DNA of 64,000 nucleotides from positions 2,500,001-2,564,000 of the forward strand of contig NZ_JAEKFH010000003.1 in NCBI RefSeq assembly GCF_016650695.1. Reading direction: 5' to 3'. A program made the position numbers and the translations under genes. The notes below the pieces were generated by a model. The model had not been told where the DNA came from and made no database searches. It saw nothing but the letters and a program-made list of their open reading frames with translations. The stretch is from Pseudomonas sp. TH41 (GTDB lineage Bacteria; Pseudomonadota; Gammaproteobacteria; Pseudomonadales; Pseudomonadaceae). How positions within the stretch are numbered: the stretch's first letter is position 1; each line of letters starts with the position of its first letter. Positions 18,606 to 28,689 of the stretch are shown one piece after another.

Positions 18606-18971
18606 ATGGCACGTATTCTGATCGTCGATGATTCGCCGACCGAAATGTACAAACTGACCGGCATGCTCGAAAAGCACGGCCATGAAGTGTTGAAAGCCGA
18701 AAACGGTGCCGACGGCGTGGCACTGGCCCGCCAGGAAAAACCCGATGCGGTGCTGATGGACATCGTCATGCCCGGCCTCAATGGTTTCCAGGCGACCCGT
18801 CAGCTGACCAAAGACCCGGACACCGGGCACATCCCGGTGATCATCATTACCACCAAGGATCAGGAAACCGACAAGGTCTGGGGCACACGCCAGGGCGCCA
18901 AGGACTACCTGACCAAGCCGGTCGATGAAGAGACGCTGATCAAAACCCTGAACAACGTGCTGGCCGGTTGA
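18606..18971 (+). CDS. pilH: Twitching motility response regulator PilH
   Basis: A 121-residue receiver domain, with D52 in LMDIVMPGLNGFQ as phosphoryl acceptor, acidic pair VDDS, and lysine in LTKPVDEETL. In P. aeruginosa PilH acts on retraction or as a phosphate sink that counterbalances PilG. The start MARILIVDDS at 18606 follows a GGGAAGACC ribosome site; a methionine four codons earlier is less likely. pilI follows after 10 bases. Confidence 0.96.
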   Translation: MARILIVDDSPTEMYKLTGMLEKHGHEVLKAENGADGVALARQEKPDAVLMDIVMPGLNGFQATRQLTKDPDTGHIPVIIITTKDQETDKVWGTRQGAKDYLTKPVDEETLIKTLNNVLAG

Positions 18972-18981
18972 TCATTCGGCC

Positions 18982-19515
18982 ATGACGGAGTCGCTGACTG
19001 CCTTCGAACTGCTGTTGCAGATCGACCAGCGCTGCCGTTTGCTGGCGGCGGATTTACCGTCCCAGCCGACCCGGCAGGACAGCTGGAGCGGCATCGGCTT
19101 CCGTTTGGGTGAACACTGGTACGTCGCGCCGATGGGCGAAGTCAGCGAAGTGTTGCACGAGCCGCGGTTCACTCAGTTGCCGGGGGTAAAACCCTGGATC
19201 AAAGGTGTGGCCAATCTGCGCGGACGGTTGCTGCCAATCCTGGATTTATGCGCTTTCTTCGGCCATGAACTCTCGACACTGCGCAAGCAGCGGCGGGTGT
19301 TGGTGGTGGAGCATCAAGACGTGTTTGCGGGGTTGATGGTCGATGAAGTCTTCGGCCTCCAGCACTTTGCGCAAGACAGCCTTGAACCGATAGAGACCTT
19401 GAGCGGCCCGATTGCACCGTTCATCAAAGGCCGGTTTCAGCGCGAGCAGACCTGGCAGGTGTTCAGCCCGTTTGCGTTGGCGCAATCGCAGAGCTTTATG
19501 AACGTAGCGCTGTAA
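18982..19515 (+). CDS. pilI: CheW-like adaptor PilI
   Basis: A 177-residue CheW-domain protein that couples the receptor PilJ to the kinase ChpA at the pole. CheW features include WYVAPMGEVSEVLHEPRFTQLPGV, followed by GVANLRGRLLPILDL. Length and position match P. aeruginosa PilI. Confidence 0.95.
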   Translation: MTESLTAFELLLQIDQRCRLLAADLPSQPTRQDSWSGIGFRLGEHWYVAPMGEVSEVLHEPRFTQLPGVKPWIKGVANLRGRLLPILDLCAFFGHELSTLRKQRRVLVVEHQDVFAGLMVDEVFGLQHFAQDSLEPIETLSGPIAPFIKGRFQREQTWQVFSPFALAQSQSFMNVAL

Positions 19516-19527
19516 ACGCGGACCCTT

Positions 19528-19610
19528 TGTAGGAGCGAGCTTGCTCGCGATGGTGTGTCAGTCGACATCAATTTAGCTGACACACCTTCGCGAGCAAGCT
19601 CGCTCCTACA
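19528..19610. repeat. REPIN, family A, short spacer, inside the pil operon
   Basis: TGTAGGAGCGAGCTTGCTCGCGA arms flank an inner pair GGTGTGTCAG/CTGACACACC, so the whole 83 bases can fold. It lies between pilI and pilJ and may lower transcript level or protect the 3' end of the upstream part. Confidence 0.9.
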
Positions 19611-19657
19611 AGGGGGCTCGGCGAGGTTCACAGGTGTTGGTTAACAGGCGAGGACCG

Positions 19658-21715
19658 ATGATAAAAACAAAAACAGGCAATCCAGAAGGGTCGCGCAGCC
19701 GGTCGCAGATCATCGTGCTGTTCATCGCGCTGATCGTCTTCATCATGCTGCTGTTTGCCAACTTCGCTTACCTCAACACCCAAGCCACGTACGACAAACA
19801 GTACATCGGTCACGCCGGCGAGTTGCGCGTGCTGTCCCAGCGCATTGCCAAAAACGCCACCGAAGCCGCCGCCGGCAAGGCGGCTGCGTTCAAGTTGTTG
19901 AGCGAGGCGCGAAATGACTTCGCCCAGCGCTGGGGTTACTTGAAGAAGGGCGACCCCACCACCGGCCTGCCACCGGCGCCGTCCACCGTGCGCCCGGAAA
20001 TGCGCGCCGTTCAGCAGGATTGGGAGCGCCTGCTGAAAAACACCGACGCCATCCTCTCCAGCGAACAGACCGTTTTGTCACTGCATCAAGTCGCTGCGAC
20101 CCTGGCCGAAACCGTGCCACAGTTGCAGGTCGAGTACGAAAAGGTCGTCGAGATCCTCCTGCAACGCGGCGCGCCTGCCGCCCAGGTCGCGATGGCCCAG
20201 CGTCAGTCGCTGTTGGCCGAGCGCATCCTGGGGGCGGTGAACACCGTGTTGTCCGGCGACGAAAACTCGCAACAGGCCGCCGACGCCTTTGGTCGAGATG
20301 CCGCGCGTTTCGGCCAAGTGCTCAATGGCATGCTTCAGGGCAATCCGACACTGAAAATCAGCCAGGTCGAAGACCGCGATGCTCGCGCCCGTTTGACCGA
20401 GATTGCCGAGCTGTTCGAATTCGTTTCCGGCTCGGTGGATGAAATCCTCGAAACCTCGCCGGAGCTGTTCAAGGTCCGTGAATCGGCCAGCAACATTTTC
20501 ACCCTGTCGCAAACCCTGCTCGACGAAGCCTCGCACCTGGCCACCGGTTTCGAAAACCTCGCCGGCGGGCGCAACATCGACACCATTGGTGGCTATGTGC
20601 TGGGCCTGCTGGCGCTGATGTCGATCATCCTCATCGGTCTGGTGATGGTTCGGGAAACCAACCGACAGCTGCGCGAAACCGCCGAGAAAAACGAGCGCAA
20701 CCAGAACGCGATCATGCGCCTGCTCGACGAAATCGAAGACCTGGCGGATGGCGATCTGACCGTGACCGCCTCGGTGACCGAAGACTTCACCGGGACCATC
20801 GCCGACTCAATCAACTATTCCGTGGACCAGTTGCGCGATCTGGTGGCGACCATCAACCTCACCGCCGGCCAGGTTGCCGCTGCCGTGCAGGAAACCCAGG
20901 CCACCGCCATGCACCTGGCGCAGGCCTCGGAACATCAGGCCCAACAGATCAGCGAAGCCTCTACTGCGATCAACGACATGGCCCAGTCCATTGACCAGGT
21001 CTCGGCCAACGCCGCTGAATCCTCCGCGGTGGCGGAGCGCTCGGTGGAAATCGCCAACAAAGGCAACGAGGTGGTGCACAACACCATCCACGGCATGGAT
21101 AACATCCGTGAGCAGATTCAGGACACCGCCAAACGCATCAAGCGTCTGGGCGAGTCTTCTCAGGAAATCGGCGACATTGTCAGCCTGATCGATGACATTG
21201 CCGATCAAACCAACATCCTCGCGCTCAACGCGGCGATCCAGGCCTCGATGGCCGGTGACGCCGGACGTGGTTTTGCGGTGGTGGCCGACGAAGTCCAACG
21301 CCTGGCCGAGCGCTCGTCCGCCGCCACCCGACAGATCGAAACCCTGGTGCGGGCGATTCAGACCGACACCAACGAAGCGGTCATTTCCATGGAACAGACC
21401 ACCACAGAAGTGGTGCGCGGCGCGCGTCTGGCGCAGGATGCCGGTGTGGCGCTGGAGGAAATCGAAGGCGTATCGAAGACACTGGCAGCGCTGATCCAGA
21501 GTATTTCCAACGCCGCCCAGCAGCAGACCTCTTCCGCCGGGCAGATTTCCCTGACGATGAACGTGATCCAGCAGATCACCTCGCAGACCTCGTCCGGTTC
21601 AACCGCCACTGCCGAGAGCATCGGCAACCTGGCGAAAATGGCCAGCCAGCTGCGGCGTTCGGTGTCCGGTTTCACCTTGCCGGCCGCCAAGGCGCAGACT
21701 GTGGATAAAGTGTGA
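19658..21715 (+). CDS. pilJ: Methyl-accepting chemotaxis protein PilJ
   Basis: A 685-residue receptor of the Pil-Chp system. Membrane segments lie near residues 17-38 and 311-333, flanking a periplasmic sensor with two PilJ-type helical domains; HAMP and the cytoplasmic signalling helices follow. The hairpin tip reads [20 protein letters not shown] (about 517), the PilJ form of the MCP consensus. In P. aeruginosa PilJ senses surface contact through pili. The ATG at 19658 is chosen; an upstream in-frame TTG adds eight residues. Confidence 0.95.
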   Translation: MIKTKTGNPEGSRSRSQIIVLFIALIVFIMLLFANFAYLNTQATYDKQYIGHAGELRVLSQRIAKNATEAAAGKAAAFKLLSEARNDFAQRWGYLKKGDPTTGLPPAPSTVRPEMRAVQQDWERLLKNTDAILSSEQTVLSLHQVAATLAETVPQLQVEYEKVVEILLQRGAPAAQVAMAQRQSLLAERILGAVNTVLSGDENSQQAADAFGRDAARFGQVLNGMLQGNPTLKISQVEDRDARARLTEIAELFEFVSGSVDEILETSPELFKVRESASNIFTLSQTLLDEASHLATGFENLAGGRNIDTIGGYVLGLLALMSIILIGLVMVRETNRQLRETAEKNERNQNAIMRLLDEIEDLADGDLTVTASVTEDFTGTIADSINYSVDQLRDLVATINLTAGQVAAAVQETQATAMHLAQASEHQAQQISEASTAINDMAQSIDQVSANAAESSAVAERSVEIANKGNEVVHNTIHGMDNIREQIQDTAKRIKRLGESSQEIGDIVSLIDDIADQTNILALNAAIQASMAGDAGRGFAVVADEVQRLAERSSAATRQIETLVRAIQTDTNEAVISMEQTTTEVVRGARLAQDAGVALEEIEGVSKTLAALIQSISNAAQQQTSSAGQISLTMNVIQQITSQTSSGSTATAESIGNLAKMASQLRRSVSGFTLPAAKAQTVDKV

Positions 21716-21766
21716 AGTGCCTAGGGGCGCTTGCGTGTTTTGACTGGAGCAGTGACTGGAGTGGTT

Positions 21767-24700
21767 ATGGGTGATCGGCACGACTATGTGGCCCTCGAGT
21801 GGGTCAAAGGCGAGATTGCCGAAACGCTGAAAGTGGCTCACCAGGCGATTGAAACGTTGCTTGATGACCCTCAGGCAACGCACGCCCTGAACGATTGCCT
21901 GGCGTGCGTCCATCAGGTACACGGCAGTTTGCAGATGGTCGAGTTCTACGGCGCGGCGTTGCTCGCCGAAGAGATGGAACAGTTAACGACGGCCTTGCAG
22001 CTAAACCGCGTGAGTCATCGCGATGAAGCGATTCATTTATTGCTGCAAGCCCTCGGACAGCTACCGATCTACCTCGACCGGGTGCAGGGCGCTCGCCGTG
22101 ATTTGCCATTGGTGGTACTGCCGCTGATCAACGATTTGCGCAGCGCCCGTGGTGAAAGCCTGTTATCGGAAACCAGCCTGTTCAGCCCGCAACTGCCGGA
22201 CCTTCCACCGCTGGATGATGAGGCGCTGGCGCTGCTGGAACCGGCGGACTTGCCCGGTGTGCTGCGCAAGTTACGGCAGATGTTGCAAATGGCGCTGGTC
22301 GGTTTCTTGCGTGAGCAAGATAACGACACCACGCTTGATTACCTGGCCAAGGTCTTCGCGCGCCTCGAAGGGTTGTGCGGCAACGCACCGCTGAGTCCGT
22401 TATGGCAAGTCGCCTCGGCGCTGGTCGAGGGCATGCGCGGCGGCTCGATTGCCAACAGCCCGGCGCTGCGCAGCCTGTTCAAGGACGCTGATAAAGAACT
22501 CAAACGCCTGCTCGAACAGGGCATGGCCGGCATCAATCAGCCGGCGCCGCCCGAATTGCTGAAAAGTTTGCTGTTTTACATTGCCAAGGCCGAACACCCC
22601 ACCGGGCAGATGCTGACCATGAAAGATCGCTACGGACTGGATGACGCATTGCCTGACCGCGCGATGGTCGATGAAGAACGGGCACGGCTCGCCGGCCCCG
22701 ATCGCGACGCCATGCGCTCAGTGCTGGCCGCGCTGTGTGAAGAACTGGTGCGGGTCAAGGAGCGCCTGGACCTGTTCGTGCGCAGCGACCGTCAGCACAC
22801 TTCCGACCTCGACAACCTGCTGGCCCCCCTGCGCCAAATCGCCGACACCCTGGCGGTGCTGGGGTTCGGTCAGCCGCGCAAGGTCATCATCGATCAGTTG
22901 GCAGTGGTCCTGAGCCTCGCCCAGGGTCAGCGCGAACCCAATGACGCGATCTTGATGGACGTCGCCGGTGCCTTGCTCTACGTCGAAGCGACGTTGGCTG
23001 GCATGGTCGGCACCGTGGAGCCGGAAAGCCAGGAGGACAGTCGTCTGCCGACGACCGACCTCACGCAGATTCATCAGATCGTGATTCGCGAGGCGCGGAT
23101 TTGCCTGCAACAGGCCAAGGACATGATCGTCGACTACATCGACGCCGATTGGGATCGCCAGCATTTGCTGCCGTTGCCTGCGCTGCTGACCCAGGTGCGC
23201 GGTGCGCTGGCGATGATTCCGTTGAGCCGGGCGGCGAGCCTGATCGAGACGTGCAACCACTTCATCCGCGAGCATCTGCTGCTGGAACCGGACCAGCCCG
23301 GCTGGCAGGAACTGGACAGTCTGGCCGACGTCATTACCAGCATCGAATATTACCTGGAACGCCTCAGCGATGACCCGCAAGCATCCGGCGAACAGCTGCT
23401 CGACGTTGCGGAAAAAAGCCTGGCCGCGCTCGGGTTTTTCCCCCGCGAGCTGCAGGTGCCGGTCCTTGAAGATGTGCTCAGCCCGGGTGAAGCGCAGGTC
23501 ATGCAGGACCTTCAGGAACTGGACGACCCAGAGATCGTCCAGACCCTCGCCGATGTGCTCACCAACCCCGTGTCTGCGCTTAACCCGCCAGCACTGAACA
23601 CGCCGGGCAGTCTGTTACCGCCCCCGTCAGGCGAGGAACCGGTGGACGATGAACTGCGCGAAGTGTTCCTCGAAGAAACCGGCGAAGTCCTGGAAGTGCT
23701 CCGCGAATACCTGCCGCGATGGTCGGCCAACCCCGACAATAAATCAGCCTTGAGTGAGTTGCGCCGGGCCTTTCACACGCTTAAAGGCAGTGGCCGGATG
23801 GTGCGTGCACTGCTGCTGGGCGAGTTGGCGTGGGCCGTAGAAAACCTGCTCAACCGGGTGCTGGAACACAGTGTTCAACCAGGGCCATTGGTGCAACAGC
23901 TGGTGGCCGATGCGCTGAAACTGTTACCCGAGCTGGTGGCTGAATTCGCCGCCAATGCCCAGCGCCAGCGCCACGATGTCGACCAATTGGCGGCCCGCGC
24001 GCATGCCTTGGCCAAGGGTGATGCGTCTGTCTGCGATGAAGATACGCAGGACGTCGCCGCCCTTGATCCGCTGTTGCTGGAGATCTTTCACAAAGAAGCC
24101 GAAACCCATCTCGCCAGCCTGAACCGCTTCCTCGATCAGGCCGCCGAGCATGTTCCGCTGCAGGCCAGCGATGAGCTTCAACGGGCGCTGCATACACTCA
24201 AGGGCAGCGCCTTCATGGCCGGCGTATTGCCGATCGCCGAGCTGGCAACGCCGCTGGATCAACTCGCCCGCGAGTACAAGGCGCATCTGATTGCGCTGGA
24301 CCTGGACGAAATTGAGCTGCTGCTCGAAGCCGAAGGCTTGTTCCGCCTCGGACTGCGACAACTCAAGACTGACCCGCTGGCGGAGATTCCGCGCGCCCGT
24401 TCGTTGATCGAGCGCACGCAGACGTTGCTTGCCGAGCGACTGGAAACGCATTTGAGCGCGCCGAACACCCGGTTGCGGATCAAGCGCGATCCGCAGCTGA
24501 TCAATAACTTCCTCGCCCAAGGCATGGACATCCTGCTGGACGCGGAAAATCTGTTGCAACGTTGGCAGCAACATCCCGGCGAGCGCCAGGAACTCAGCGC
24601 GCTGCTGGACGAATTGACCACCCTGGGCGAAGGCGCGCACCTGGCTGATTTACATCCCGTGGACGCGCTCTGCGAAGCCTTGCTCGACCTGTATGGCGCG

Positions 24701-27700
24701 GTGGAAGAAAGCAGCCTGGCGGTCAGCGAGGCGTTTTTCCATGAAGCGCAAAGCGCCCACGAAGCGCTGATCAACATGCTCGACGAACTGGCCGCCGGCC
24801 AGGAAGTCAGCCCGCAACCGGAACGGGTCCGGGCGTTGCGCGGCTTGCTCGATGCCAGCCTCGATCCTTCCGCCATGGGGCTGATTCGCAGCGACGGCAG
24901 CCGCACCCTGAGCATTCGCGAGCTGGGCAGCGCAACCGCCGAACTTGTGGGAGCGAGCCTGCTCGCGAAGGACGTTAACGATGACGCATTGTCATTGGAA
25001 AAACGCGGCGCCCGTGAGCCCTTCGCGAGCGAGCTCGCTCCTACAAGTGACCGCGCTGTCGAGCTCGATGATGAGATCGTTTCGATCTTCCTCGAAGAGG
25101 CGGTGGATATCCTCGAAAGCGTTGGCCAGGCCTTGCAGCGTTGGCTCGGCGACCCGGACAACGCCGCGCCTCTGTCGTCCTTGCAGCGAGATTTACACAC
25201 CCTCAAGGGCGGCGCGCGGATGGCTGAGGTTGAGCCGGTTGGCGATCTGGCCCAAGAGCTGGAAAACCTTTATGAGGGGCTGGTGGATCGTCGTTACAGC
25301 CACAGTGAAGCGCTGGCGCAGCTGCTGCAACAGAGCCATGAGCGACTGGCGGTGTTCCTTGAGCGGTTGCAGCACAACCAGCCTTTGGGCAATCCGGATG
25401 ATTTGATCGAGGCCATTCGCGCGTTTCGTCAGGGCAATGTCGGCAGTGCCGATGTGATCGAGCCGACGGTCAGCAGCGACTCGCCGGGCCACGATCCAGA
25501 GTTGCTGGAAATCTTCCTCGAAGAAGGTTTTGACATCATCGAAAACTCCGGTGCGGCGCTGCTGCGCTGGCAGGCCGAGCCTTCGAATCGTCAGGAAGTG
25601 GAAACCCTGCTGCGCGACCTGCACACCCTCAAGGGGGGCGCGCGGATGGTCGAAATCGTCCCGATTGGCGACCTCGCCCATGAGCTTGAGTTTCTGTACG
25701 AAGGCCTGTCCGCTGGGGTGCTGCAACCGACTGCCGCGCTCTTCGCGTTGCTGCAAAGCAGCCACGACCGATTGGCGCAGATGCTCGATGCCGCGCGTGC
25801 CGGGCAGCCATTGCCGCCGGCCGATCGGCTGATTGATGCGATCAAGAATTTCAGTCATCCGGCCGTGCTGGAAACACCGGTGGTGGTACCCGCCGTTCCT
25901 AAATTCGAGGTTCCCGCCCTGCAGGCCGAAGCGGGCGCCGACATGGTCAAGGTCTCGGCAGAATTGCTCGATGATCTGGTCAACCTGGCCGGCGAAACCT
26001 CGATTTTTCGGGGTCGTATCGAGCAACAGGTCAACGATGCTCGTGTGGCCCTGAACGAGATGGAAACCACCATCGAGCGCATACGCGATCAGTTGCGCCG
26101 CCTCGATACCGAAACCCAGGGGCGGATTCTCAGCCGGCAACAAGTCGACGCCGAACGCCTGGGCTACGAAGAATTCGATCCACTGGAAATGGACCGGCAC
26201 TCGCAATTGCAGCAACTCTCGCGGGCACTGTTCGAGTCTGCCTCCGACCTGCTCGACCTCAAGGAAACCCTCGATCGGCGCAATCAGGACGCGGAAAACC
26301 TGCTGCAACAACAGGGGCGCATCAACACTGAATTGCAGGAAGGCCTGATGCGTACGCGCATGGTGCCCTTCGAACGGATGCTGCCGCGCTTGAAACGTAT
26401 CGTCCGTCAGGTGGCCAGCGAGCTGGGCAAGGACGTTGAGTTCATCGTCGGCAACGCCGAAGGCGAGATGGACCGCAACGTCCTCGAACGCATGGCGGCG
26501 CCGTTGGAACACATGCTGCGTAATGCCGTCGACCATGGTCTGGAGTCCGCCGAGGTGCGTATTGCGGCGGGTAAACCGGCTCAAGGCCGGATCACGCTCG
26601 ACTTGTCCCGCGAGGGCGGCGACATCATTTTCGACATCCGCGACGACGGTGCCGGGGTGCCGCTGGAGGCTGTGCGGCGCAAGGCGATCAAGCGCGGTTT
26701 GCTCGGTGCGAACAGCGAAATCAGCGACCACGATGTGCTGCAATTCATCCTGCAGCCGGGGTTTTCAACCGCCGAGAAAATTACCCAGATCTCCGGCCGT
26801 GGCGTGGGTATGGACGTGGTTCACGAAGAGGTCCGGCAGTTGGGCGGCACCATGAGCATCGACTCGACACCGGGGCTGGGCGTGCACTTCCGGATTCGCC
26901 TGCCGTTCACCGTGTCCGTCAATCGGGCGCTGATGGTGCAGTGCGGGGAGGATCAGTATGCGATCCCGCTGAACACCATTGACGGCATTGTTCGCGTGTT
27001 GCCCAACGAACTCGAAGGGCATTACCGGCTCGATCCACCGACCTACAAATACGCCGGGCAACGCTACGAGCTGTGCTACCTCGGCGAATTGCTGAAAACC
27101 AGCACCCGTCCGAAACTGTTGGGCCAGAGCCTGCCGCTGCCGGTATTGCTGGTCCAGTGCAATGAGCGGCGAATCGCTGTGCAGGTCGATGCCATGGCCG
27201 GCACTCGCGAGATTGTGGTCAAAAGCCTCGGGCCGCAATTCGCGGCGGTGCAGGGCTTGTCCGGCGCGACGATCCTGGGGGACGGCCGGGTGGTGTTGAT
27301 TCTCGATTTACTCGCGCCGATCCGCGCCATGCAGGCGCAGGTACCGCAGCGGACGTTGGGCCAGGACGCCGAGCCTGAGCCGCACAAGCCGTTGCTGGTG
27401 CTGGTGGTCGACGACTCGGTGACGGTGCGCAAGGTCACCAGCCGTTTGCTCGAACGCCACGGCATGAACGTGCTGACCGCCAAGGACGGGGTCGACGCCA
27501 TGCTGCTGCTCGAAGAGCACATGCCGGACGTCATGCTGCTGGACATCGAAATGCCGCGCATGGACGGCTTCGAAGTGGCAACCCAGGTGCGCAACGATGA
27601 ACGCTTGCAGCACTTGCCGATCATCATGATCACTTCCCGCACCGGGCAGAAACACCGTGATCGCGCCATGGCCATCGGCGTCAACGACTACCTCGGCAAG

Positions 27701-27760
27701 CCGTACCAGGAATCGGTGCTGCTCGAAAGTATCGCCCTGTGGAGCAAAACCCATGCTTGA
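21767..27760 (+). CDS. chpA: Chemosensory hybrid histidine kinase ChpA, carrying an in-frame REPIN
   Basis: A 1997-residue CheA-like kinase of type IV pilus control. An N-terminal Hpt-like unit (HQVHGS, H49) is followed by four canonical HTLKG Hpt domains with phospho-histidines near H670, H809, H1144 and H1286. Then come a dimerisation helix, an HATPase domain (RNAVDHG, N1586), a CheW-like domain, and a C-terminal receiver with D1926 in LLDIEMPRMDGF. P. aeruginosa ChpA is longer, about 2470 residues. Residues 1061-1093 are encoded by a 100-bp REPIN between the second and third canonical Hpt domains, in a linker, so the protein is probably still functional. It overlaps chpC by 8 bases. Confidence 0.95.
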   Translation: MGDRHDYVALEWVKGEIAETLKVAHQAIETLLDDPQATHALNDCLACVHQVHGSLQMVEFYGAALLAEEMEQLTTALQLNRVSHRDEAIHLLLQALGQLPIYLDRVQGARRDLPLVVLPLINDLRSARGESLLSETSLFSPQLPDLPPLDDEALALLEPADLPGVLRKLRQMLQMALVGFLREQDNDTTLDYLAKVFARLEGLCGNAPLSPLWQVASALVEGMRGGSIANSPALRSLFKDADKELKRLLEQGMAGINQPAPPELLKSLLFYIAKAEHPTGQMLTMKDRYGLDDALPDRAMVDEERARLAGPDRDAMRSVLAALCEELVRVKERLDLFVRSDRQHTSDLDNLLAPLRQIADTLAVLGFGQPRKVIIDQLAVVLSLAQGQREPNDAILMDVAGALLYVEATLAGMVGTVEPESQEDSRLPTTDLTQIHQIVIREARICLQQAKDMIVDYIDADWDRQHLLPLPALLTQVRGALAMIPLSRAASLIETCNHFIREHLLLEPDQPGWQELDSLADVITSIEYYLERLSDDPQASGEQLLDVAEKSLAALGFFPRELQVPVLEDVLSPGEAQVMQDLQELDDPEIVQTLADVLTNPVSALNPPALNTPGSLLPPPSGEEPVDDELREVFLEETGEVLEVLREYLPRWSANPDNKSALSELRRAFHTLKGSGRMVRALLLGELAWAVENLLNRVLEHSVQPGPLVQQLVADALKLLPELVAEFAANAQRQRHDVDQLAARAHALAKGDASVCDEDTQDVAALDPLLLEIFHKEAETHLASLNRFLDQAAEHVPLQASDELQRALHTLKGSAFMAGVLPIAELATPLDQLAREYKAHLIALDLDEIELLLEAEGLFRLGLRQLKTDPLAEIPRARSLIERTQTLLAERLETHLSAPNTRLRIKRDPQLINNFLAQGMDILLDAENLLQRWQQHPGERQELSALLDELTTLGEGAHLADLHPVDALCEALLDLYGAVEESSLAVSEAFFHEAQSAHEALINMLDELAAGQEVSPQPERVRALRGLLDASLDPSAMGLIRSDGSRTLSIRELGSATAELVGASLLAKDVNDDALSLEKRGAREPFASELAPTSDRAVELDDEIVSIFLEEAVDILESVGQALQRWLGDPDNAAPLSSLQRDLHTLKGGARMAEVEPVGDLAQELENLYEGLVDRRYSHSEALAQLLQQSHERLAVFLERLQHNQPLGNPDDLIEAIRAFRQGNVGSADVIEPTVSSDSPGHDPELLEIFLEEGFDIIENSGAALLRWQAEPSNRQEVETLLRDLHTLKGGARMVEIVPIGDLAHELEFLYEGLSAGVLQPTAALFALLQSSHDRLAQMLDAARAGQPLPPADRLIDAIKNFSHPAVLETPVVVPAVPKFEVPALQAEAGADMVKVSAELLDDLVNLAGETSIFRGRIEQQVNDARVALNEMETTIERIRDQLRRLDTETQGRILSRQQVDAERLGYEEFDPLEMDRHSQLQQLSRALFESASDLLDLKETLDRRNQDAENLLQQQGRINTELQEGLMRTRMVPFERMLPRLKRIVRQVASELGKDVEFIVGNAEGEMDRNVLERMAAPLEHMLRNAVDHGLESAEVRIAAGKPAQGRITLDLSREGGDIIFDIRDDGAGVPLEAVRRKAIKRGLLGANSEISDHDVLQFILQPGFSTAEKITQISGRGVGMDVVHEEVRQLGGTMSIDSTPGLGVHFRIRLPFTVSVNRALMVQCGEDQYAIPLNTIDGIVRVLPNELEGHYRLDPPTYKYAGQRYELCYLGELLKTSTRPKLLGQSLPLPVLLVQCNERRIAVQVDAMAGTREIVVKSLGPQFAAVQGLSGATILGDGRVVLILDLLAPIRAMQAQVPQRTLGQDAEPEPHKPLLVLVVDDSVTVRKVTSRLLERHGMNVLTAKDGVDAMLLLEEHMPDVMLLDIEMPRMDGFEVATQVRNDERLQHLPIIMITSRTGQKHRDRAMAIGVNDYLGKPYQESVLLESIALWSKTHA
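24946..25045. repeat. REPIN, family A, 100 bp, inside the chpA coding sequence
   Basis: Left arm TGTGGGAGCGAGCCTGCTCGC, right arm GCGAGCGAGCTCGCTCCTACA, with spacer motif GACGTTAACGATGACGC. Same length and layout as the intergenic copies at 365, 17823, 50575, 54748 and 61778. It is read through without a stop as 33 residues beginning [13 protein letters not shown] and ending ASELAPT. Confidence 0.95.
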
Positions 27761-28208
27761 GCATCGCACCAGCAACCTCACCGGCCTGCTGCTGCCCTTG
27801 GCTGACCGCACCCTGATTTTGCCCAACGTCGCGGTTGCGGAGCTGATCGACTATCAGCCGGGAGCGTTCGACCTCGATACGCCGCCGTGGTATCTGGGGC
27901 GGGTTACGTGGCGCAACCGGCAGATTCCGTTGCTGAGTTTCGAGTCGGCGTGTGGTGACAAAATCGTGATTGGTGAAAGGGCGCGGATCGTCATTCTCAA
28001 TGCGCTGGGTGGGCGGCCGGCGCTGAAATTTATTGCGCTGCTGGTGCAGGGAATTCCACGGTCTTGCAAGCTCGACAGTCAGTTGAGTTATGTCGATGTG
28101 CCGTTGTGTGCGCTGGAACAGGCGGCGGTGCAGGTGGGCGAGCAAGTGGCGAAGGTGCCGGATTTGTTGGCGCTGGAGGAGTTACTTGTGAATGCTGGGT
28201 TGATCTGA
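27753..28208 (+). CDS. chpC: CheW-like chemotaxis adaptor ChpC
   Basis: A 151-residue CheW-domain protein matching P. aeruginosa ChpC in position and in the blocks LLPLADRTLILPNVAVAELIDY and WYLGRVTWRNRQIPLLSFE. The start overlaps the end of chpA by 8 bases. It closes the cluster; the chpB methylesterase found between chpA and chpC in P. aeruginosa is absent. Confidence 0.93.
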   Translation: MLEHRTSNLTGLLLPLADRTLILPNVAVAELIDYQPGAFDLDTPPWYLGRVTWRNRQIPLLSFESACGDKIVIGERARIVILNALGGRPALKFIALLVQGIPRSCKLDSQLSYVDVPLCALEQAAVQVGEQVAKVPDLLALEELLVNAGLI

Positions 28209-28214
28209 CTGGCC

Positions 28215-28292
28215 CCTTCGCGAGCAAGCCCGCTCCCACAGGGGTTTTGTGTGCGCCTCGATCCAATGTGGGAGCGGGCTTGCCCGCGAAGG
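28215..28292. repeat. REPIN, family A, short spacer
   Basis: Two facing GCGAGCAAGCCCGCTCCCACA-type arms about 40 bases apart, between the 3' ends of chpC and the DUF6124 gene. The right arm has TTGCCCGCG instead of TTGCTCGCG. Confidence 0.9.
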
Positions 28293-28320
28293 CGGCCTTC
28301 AGTTCACACAGGCCTCACTG

Positions 28321-28689
28321 CTAAACCTTGCCCTGAGCCAACGCCTCATGATTATCCAGCGCCCGCTCCACCAACAACTGCACGCCATCGGCCATTCGGC
28401 TGAGCGCCAAGGCTACCGAGCGGCGTGAGCCTTCCACATCGTCCGCCAAATCGGCCGCAATGGCACTGATGGACAGCAGGTCTTCAGAGGCATTGGCCAG
28501 AAGGGCTTCGGTATCGATATCGGGAGCGACGGTGAAGAGCTGGAATTTGCGGGGTTTGGCTGGTTTTTCGTCAGCCGGAGGGAAGTAGTGGGCGAAGGCG
28601 CGGTCGGCGGCTTCCTTGTATTGTTCGGCTTCGAGGGATGCTTCGGCGTCAGTGCCGGATTCCGGGGGGTTGGGAGTAACTTTGAACAT
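28321..28689 (-). CDS. DUF6124 family protein
   Basis: A 122-residue soluble protein, opening MFKVTPNPPESG and containing DTEALLANASEDLLSISAIAAD, which resembles small Pseudomonas proteins annotated DUF6124/DUF3077. The function is unknown. The start at 28689 has GGAG seven bases upstream. The frame stays open another 80 codons upstream through a folded leader (28690-28930), but that region looks like RNA structure rather than protein. Members tend to occur in several copies per genome, each with a similar leader; that last point is from memory and unverified here. Confidence 0.75.
   Translation of the reverse strand: MFKVTPNPPESGTDAEASLEAEQYKEAADRAFAHYFPPADEKPAKPRKFQLFTVAPDIDTEALLANASEDLLSISAIAADLADDVEGSRRSVALALSRMADGVQLLVERALDNHEALAQGKV

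Noticed and set aside
25193..26743. 516-codon open frame opposite chpA
   Set aside because: It is antisense to the conserved Hpt and kinase domains and has no recognisable protein features.
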